A stretch of DNA of 64,000 nucleotides from Abyssibacter sp036156195 (GTDB taxonomy: Bacteria; Pseudomonadota; Gammaproteobacteria; Nevskiales; OUC007). A program made the translations under genes and the position numbers. Positions 59,700 to 64,000 of the stretch are shown in pieces; position 1 is the first letter of the stretch, and each line of letters opens with the position of its first letter. The notes beneath the pieces were generated by a model, which ran no database searches, was not told where the DNA came from, and saw only the letters and a program-made list of their open reading frames with translations. The DNA lies in NCBI GenBank assembly GCA_036156195.1, contig JAYZUZ010000012.1:248001-312000 (forward strand). Direction: 5' to 3'.

Positions 59700-59938
59700 G
59701 ACGAATCGGCTCCTTGCCTGAACAATGAAGGACGCGCGGCCTGCGGGGAACTCGTTCCCGTCGCGACCGGCCAGTTCCTGCTGCAGACCGTTTGCAAACC
59801 GGGGAGTTCCGGTCGCCGGAACAGACTGCATGATGGCCGAACTCTGCCAAGCAGGAGAACTCTAATCCGCGTAGGATGATTCCGAGTCGGCATTCGCGCA
59901 TCGAGTGTCGGCGACTGTAGCACACGCCCCGATACCGA

Positions 59939-61387
59939 ATGATGTCAGCTCTCCGCACACTGCTGGTCCTGGTCTGCTCTGCAGCTCTGGCGGCCTCCAC
60001 CGCCTTCGCCAGCGTCAACCTTCCCGATTTCGGAGAGCCGGCGGACCGAACGCTGTCCCCCGCCGAGGAAGCCGATATCGGTGCCCGGATCGAGGCGCAG
60101 CTTCACGCGGCAGGACTCATCCTGGAAGACCACCAGCTCACGGAGTACATCTCGCGACTCGGCGCACGTCTGGCTGTGCATGGCGGTTCGGGCCCCAACG
60201 GCTTCAAGTTCTTCGTCATCCGCGATGACTCCATTAACGCCTTTGCCCTGCCCGGCGGCTACATCGGCATACACACCGGCTTGATGAAAGCCTCGAGCAG
60301 CGAGTCCGAACTCGCCGGCGTGGTGGCGCATGAAGAGGCTCACGTGACGCAGCGGCATATTGCGCGCCAGCTGCAGGGCTCAACGGGCTGGAACCTGGCG
60401 ACAGCCGCGCTTGTGGTTGCTGCCGCGCTGGCGGGTGCGACTGACCCGGACCTGGTTCAGGCAGCCCTGGGTATCGGTCTGGCATCTGTGCAACAGAGGC
60501 AGATCAACCACACCCGCGCTCATGAACTCGAAGCCGACCGGCTCGGTATCCGAACGCTGGCCGACGCGGGCTTCGATCCGCGCGGCATGGCCACTTTTTT
60601 TGAGCGGCTGCATCAGCAAACCCGCCTGTACGGTAATCAACTACCGGAAATTCTGCTCACGCACCCGGTCTCTGCCACCCGCGTCTCCGAGGCTTTGAAT
60701 CGAGCCGAGGAATACGGCCCTGTCGAGCGCAGCAGTTCGCCGGAATATCGATACATGCGTGCGCGAGCCCGTGTTCTCGCGGCATCACCACCCTCACTGG
60801 AGCGGGAGTTCTTCCAGCGTTCGCTGGAACATGACTCAACGGACGACGAGGCCCGATACGGCCTTGCGCTCATCGACATACTCGGCGGGGATGGCGAAGC
60901 CGCGCTGTCCCAACTGCAACAAATTCGTGACCCCGAGCAGATCAACGTGCAACTCGCCCTGGCACGTGCTGAGCAAACCGCGGGACGCCACGAAGACGCG
61001 CACTCGCGTTACGAGGAGCTGCTCAGCCGCTATCCCCGCTATGCGCCAACCGCACTCGCCTACGCAGACACCCTGATACGTAATGGTCATTCGGACCAGG
61101 CCCGTCGCGTATTGCTGGCTAGCCAAGCCTATGAGCGCCGCGAACCGGACGCCTTTCGCATGCTTGCGCTGGCGGCCCGCGACAGCGGCCGTGAGCCCGA
61201 AGCCCACTACCAGATGGCTGCGTTCTTCCGTTACCGCGGTAATTACCGGGCAGCCATCAACCAGCTACACACCGGGCTGCAACGCAAAGACCTGTCCGAG
61301 GCAGAGCGAGCCCGACTGGAGTCCCGGATGCTGGAGTACCGCCGGACCGCACCGCAGGAACTCAGGCGGAGTGGGTCGACGGGTTAA
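59939..61387 (+). CDS. bepA: M48 family metalloprotease BepA
   Basis: Periplasmic zinc protease and chaperone that monitors outer-membrane protein (LptD, BamA) assembly. 482 aa. A signal peptide (1-24; cleavage after AFA) precedes the M48 domain with HEEAH in VVAHEEAHVTQRH and the third ligand in HELEADRLGI. C-terminal TPR repeats (about 320-470) follow. The start is one of two ATGs (59939, 59942). The 240 bases before it contain no gene. It overlaps the convergent epimerase gene by 26 bases. Confidence 0.93.
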   Translation: MMSALRTLLVLVCSAALAASTAFASVNLPDFGEPADRTLSPAEEADIGARIEAQLHAAGLILEDHQLTEYISRLGARLAVHGGSGPNGFKFFVIRDDSINAFALPGGYIGIHTGLMKASSSESELAGVVAHEEAHVTQRHIARQLQGSTGWNLATAALVVAAALAGATDPDLVQAALGIGLASVQQRQINHTRAHELEADRLGIRTLADAGFDPRGMATFFERLHQQTRLYGNQLPEILLTHPVSATRVSEALNRAEEYGPVERSSSPEYRYMRARARVLAASPPSLEREFFQRSLEHDSTDDEARYGLALIDILGGDGEAALSQLQQIRDPEQINVQLALARAEQTAGRHEDAHSRYEELLSRYPRYAPTALAYADTLIRNGHSDQARRVLLASQAYERREPDAFRMLALAARDSGREPEAHYQMAAFFRYRGNYRAAINQLHTGLQRKDLSEAERARLESRMLEYRRTAPQELRRSGSTG

Positions 61388-62369
61388 CCGAGTCCAGCAG
61401 TCCGGCTTCGACCATCCATTCCATGGTGTCGCGCAGCATGCGTTCCATGGAGACGCAGTCAAATCCCAGCTCCTGACGCGCCCGGGTGGTATCGCAGTAA
61501 ATATTACTGGCCAACAACGTGACCGTCTCACGCGTGAGATCTGGTGCGCGCCGGAACATCGGTGCAACGGTTTCTTCCAGCCGGGCATAGGCTGACAGCA
61601 CCGGCACCGGAAGCGGCCGCGGAGCCACCGATCGGCCCAGCGCGCTGGCGACGCGCTTGACCAACGTCAGGTAGGCCGCATCCTGACCGCCCAGCAGGTA
61701 GTTGCAACCCACCCGGCCTTGCTCGGCTGCGGCGAGGTGCGCCGCAGCCACTGCCTCGGCATGACAAAACGAGCCCCCCCCATCCGGCATACCCGGCAGT
61801 CGACGCTGTTGGATCAGCTGAAACAGCTTCGACCAATTGTTGTAGTCGTGCCTGCCTAGAATATTGGCCGGATTCAGAATGACCGCCTGCAATCCGCGCG
61901 CAATCCCTCGGCGAATCTCTCGCTCCGCCAGAGCCTTTGTTCGTACGTAGTCGATGGGCGACTTGGCCGCGGATACGGGCGTCTGCTCGTTAATGCGACC
62001 AGAGTGCAACCCAAACGCCACGGCACTGGAGGTGTGGACAAACCGCGTCGCGCGGCGCTCCAGTGCGACTTTCACAAGGTTGCGCGTGCCACGGACATTG
62101 ACCAGCGTCTGGCCTGCCCGATGACGCCGCCACAGACTCGTATCGCCGGCCACGTGAAACACCACGTCTGGATGCTCCGGCATGGCGTCCCGAACGGAGG
62201 CCAGATCGGTGATATCGCCTGTCTGCCGCTGAACACCCCAGTGGTCCAGTAGAGCGACATCGGAGGTGGCGCGGTGCAATGCGACGACGTCCCAACCGTC
62301 ACGGGCGAGCGCTTGGATCAGATTCAGACCGACAAAGCCCGTGGCTCCCGTCACAAACGCCAGCGGCAT
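61362..62369 (-). CDS. NAD(P)-dependent epimerase/dehydratase (extended SDR)
   Basis: 335 aa, extended short-chain dehydrogenase fold. The Rossmann motif is VTGATGFVGLNL (7-18), the catalytic set is Ser in HTSSAVAFG and Tyr/Lys in DYVRTKALAE. Overall it resembles dihydroflavonol 4-reductase/HpnA-type proteins, whose substrates vary (hopanoid, sugar, sterol-like). A GGAG Shine-Dalgarno precedes the ATG. It stands alone between bepA and lapB, so context does not reveal a substrate. Confidence 0.88.
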   Translation of the reverse strand: MPLAFVTGATGFVGLNLIQALARDGWDVVALHRATSDVALLDHWGVQRQTGDITDLASVRDAMPEHPDVVFHVAGDTSLWRRHRAGQTLVNVRGTRNLVKVALERRATRFVHTSSAVAFGLHSGRINEQTPVSAAKSPIDYVRTKALAEREIRRGIARGLQAVILNPANILGRHDYNNWSKLFQLIQQRRLPGMPDGGGSFCHAEAVAAAHLAAAEQGRVGCNYLLGGQDAAYLTLVKRVASALGRSVAPRPLPVPVLSAYARLEETVAPMFRRAPDLTRETVTLLASNIYCDTTRARQELGFDCVSMERMLRDTMEWMVEAGLLDSVNPSTHSA

Positions 62370-62464
62370 CGAGACTCCTTACGATCACAATCCATCGTGG
62401 ATCACTCGGCCAGCATAGGTAATTGTTCGACGAACGTCGAATAGACAAGCCAGTCGAAATCCGG

Positions 62465-63646
62465 CTAATGACCACCTGCGACAGGCGAGAGACCCGGTTT
62501 CGCCACATCCGAAACCGGCACCATCGAGGCCCAATGCCTGCAACTCGGGCACTGCCAGTGAATGGCACGCCCCGAAAACCCACAATGCTGGCAGGCATAC
62601 AGCGGAGCGCTGGCCAGCGTAGCCTTTAAGGCTGCATGCAACGTCGCCAACGGTGCGGCTAGCGGCTCAGGCAGTTCCGTCTGGTTGAGTTCCAGCAGAT
62701 GGTTAAACGCCGTCCACGAGGGCGTATGGGCCAGATAGTCCGCGAGACGGTCGACACCCTGCCCGTTGCCTATTGCATCCGCCAAAGCAATCTGAACAGC
62801 CGGGGGTGCGTCCGGCTGGGCCAGTTCCCGCAGGTAGGCAAGCCAGTCATCCAAGCCGCCGATGGCTGCGTAACAGCGCTTGAGCGGTTGCAGAACCTCG
62901 ACGACGTATCGCGCGTCCTGGCGGATGACTCGCCGATAGGATCGTACCGCTGCCTTGGCATCGTCGGCGGCCTCGCGAGCCTTGCCCTCAAGCAGACTTG
63001 CCCGCACGCAATTGCGGTCATCGGCCAGTGCTTTTTTGGTCCACTGCAGGGCAGTCTTGTTGTCCTTCTGCCAGAGCGCCTCTTCCGCAAGCTCGCAGGC
63101 ATATTGCGCCAGTCGCTGGGGTTCAGGCGCCCCCTGCACTTTCTCCTGTCGGCGAGTGGCGTCGATCGCCCGCTCCCAGTCACGTTCCTTCTCGTAGATC
63201 GATACCAGAGAAGCCAACGCAACGTCCTGGAACATCCCCTGCTCCAGCAACTCAAGATAAAGACCTTCGGCGCGGTCTAACACGCCAGCCTTCATGTAAT
63301 CCTGGGCGAGTTCCAAGCGCGCGCGATTGCGATACTTGTGATCAAGGTTTGGCCTGGCAACCAGATTCTGGTGCACGCGCAAAGCCCGATCGACCTCACC
63401 TCGGCGACGAAACAGGGATCCCAGGGCGAGATGCGTCTCGACGGTTTCGTTGTCCACTTCCAACAGACGAATAAACACATCCATCGCCTTGTCGGTTTCG
63501 TCGTTGACGAGATACTGGACGCCCTGCAGATAGTCGGTGTTAGGCGCAGGCCCCGATTCCGGAGACCGGACGCGACTGCGCAGATACCAGCCCACGGCGC
63601 CTGCCATGGGCATCAACAACAGCGCTAGGCCAAAGGCGTCAAACAT
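62465..63646 (-). CDS. lapB: Lipopolysaccharide assembly protein B (YciM)
   Basis: Inner-membrane-anchored TPR protein that, in E. coli, directs FtsH to degrade LpxC and so sets lipopolysaccharide synthesis. 393 aa. N-terminal membrane segment (about 3-21), TPR repeats (about 35-340) and a C-terminal rubredoxin-like metal domain with two CxxC pairs (CQHCG, CPSC). An 8-base overlap couples it to lapA, and ihfB lies upstream, as in E. coli relatives. A small TTCGAC/GTCGAA hairpin (62426-62441) follows the stop. Confidence 0.96.
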   Translation of the reverse strand: MFDAFGLALLLMPMAGAVGWYLRSRVRSPESGPAPNTDYLQGVQYLVNDETDKAMDVFIRLLEVDNETVETHLALGSLFRRRGEVDRALRVHQNLVARPNLDHKYRNRARLELAQDYMKAGVLDRAEGLYLELLEQGMFQDVALASLVSIYEKERDWERAIDATRRQEKVQGAPEPQRLAQYACELAEEALWQKDNKTALQWTKKALADDRNCVRASLLEGKAREAADDAKAAVRSYRRVIRQDARYVVEVLQPLKRCYAAIGGLDDWLAYLRELAQPDAPPAVQIALADAIGNGQGVDRLADYLAHTPSWTAFNHLLELNQTELPEPLAAPLATLHAALKATLASAPLYACQHCGFSGRAIHWQCPSCRHWASMVPVSDVAKPGLSPVAGGH

Positions 63647-63962
63647 CGTGGATCGGGAGGTTCCGAAGGTTCTTGAGCTCGGCCTCCTGATCCTTGATCT
63701 GCCGGGCTTGGCGCTTGATTTTCCGCTTGAGTCGGGCGACGCGCAGCGCGCTAATCAACAGCATCACGACCACCACAACAAGCAGCTCAATCACCATCCA
63801 GAAGATGAGCGGCCCTGAAAATTCCGCCACCAGCAGATCAACGGTGACATGTTCTGTATTGGTGAACGCCAATGCCACGCCAAGGCAGATGACAATGAGG
63901 ACCGCCACGACCATGAGCGCACGACCGACGGCGCCGCGATGGTCAGCTGTTTCCGTTGACAC
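63639..63962 (-). CDS. lapA: Lipopolysaccharide assembly protein A (YciS)
   Basis: Small inner-membrane partner of LapB, 107 aa from the GTG at 63962; that start overlaps the end of ihfB by 20 bases. An ATG at residue 17 (MVVAVLIVICLGVALAF) could be the true start. Two membrane segments (about 17-33 and 50-70) are followed by a basic coiled tail (ARLKRKIKRQARQIK). In E. coli LapA shares an operon with LapB. Confidence 0.9.
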   Translation of the reverse strand: MSTETADHRGAVGRALMVVAVLIVICLGVALAFTNTEHVTVDLLVAEFSGPLIFWMVIELLVVVVVMLLISALRVARLKRKIKRQARQIKDQEAELKNLRNLPIHDV

Positions 63963-64000
63963 GCTCGCGCAGCTCCTTTCCAGGCTTGAAATGTGGAACC
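63943..64000 (-). CDS. ihfB: Integration host factor beta subunit (partial)
   Basis: Only the last 18 codons are inside the window, in frame from base 63999 to a TGA at 63943-63945. They read VPHFKPGKELRERVN followed by GNS, the typical IhfB end. The rest lies beyond the right edge. IHF bends DNA site-specifically; the ihfB-lapA-lapB order supports the call. Confidence 0.93.
   Translation of the reverse strand, partial: VPHFKPGKELRERVNGNS

Overview
The window is a compact, high-GC chromosome segment from a free-living gammaproteobacterium. ZipA, the LapA-LapB-IhfB order, BepA, PpiD, GcvR and the fMet-rimP-nusA-infB-rbfA-truB-rpsO-pnp operon place it in Gammaproteobacteria. The mtnA/mtaD-ubiG-mupP-SDR block has the order I remember from Pseudomonas, but phaR and the unusual TonB-like operon do not point to a single family. 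A deep-branching lineage (Chromatiales/Nevskiales/Salinisphaerales-like) is a guess. I see no insertion sequence, prophage, integron or CRISPR array.

Layout. 1-3.0 kb: a TonB/Tol-like energy-transduction operon (exported protein, ExbB-like, two ExbD-like, AgmX-like). 3.1-6 kb: fabI facing ppiD across a shared terminator. 6-12.7 kb: tRNA-Asp, tRNA-Val, hupB and the proteostasis block lon-clpX-clpP-tig, with tRNA-Leu and a heat-shock-type promoter before lon. 12.8-14.6 kb: a BtuCD-type ABC importer without a binding protein. 14.6-19.8 kb: methylthioadenosine salvage (mtnA, mtaD), ubiG, mupP, an SDR and an orphan OmpR-type regulator. 19.8-25.1 kb: a minus-strand operon yciO-M50-trpS-scpA-scpB-rluB-HhH glycosylase in which successive genes overlap by 4 bases. 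25.2-28.3 kb: yciB-yciI-bolA, a hypothetical membrane protein and a MipA-like protein. 28.3-34.5 kb: smc-zipA-ligA. 34.7-40.4 kb: queF, an M3 peptidase, an FGGY kinase with a CbbY-like phosphatase, and gluQ. 40.5-41.9 kb: phaR and a tandem array of small-RNA genes. 41.9-51.1 kb: the fMet/rimP to pnp translation operon. 51.2-54.7 kb: a ferredoxin-reductase-like flavoprotein, a PF10118 protein and a divergent MerR-type regulator, then tRNA-Ser. 54.8-64 kb: a mini-lipoprotein, dapA, gcvR, bcp, phoH, perM, bepA, an epimerase and lapB-lapA-ihfB.

The most interesting region is 41.1-41.73 kb, directly downstream of phaR. Two tandem units each carry a good sigma70 promoter, a variable 5' hairpin, and a 68-base 3' module (66/68 identical) with an exposed UCUCCUCC anti-Shine-Dalgarno stretch, a second hairpin and an intrinsic terminator. 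A third, diverged copy keeps the hairpins through paired base changes. A TGCA/GCAACA motif recurs at the start of both units, just upstream, and before phaR, which suggests (inference) control by the PHB-responsive regulator PhaR. Other points of note are an ExbD pair in which one partner has Asn for the proton-carrying Asp, an initiator tRNA with a U1-U72 mismatch, a separately promoted rimP leader, a probable CTG start, and a BamC-N-terminus-like mini-lipoprotein.
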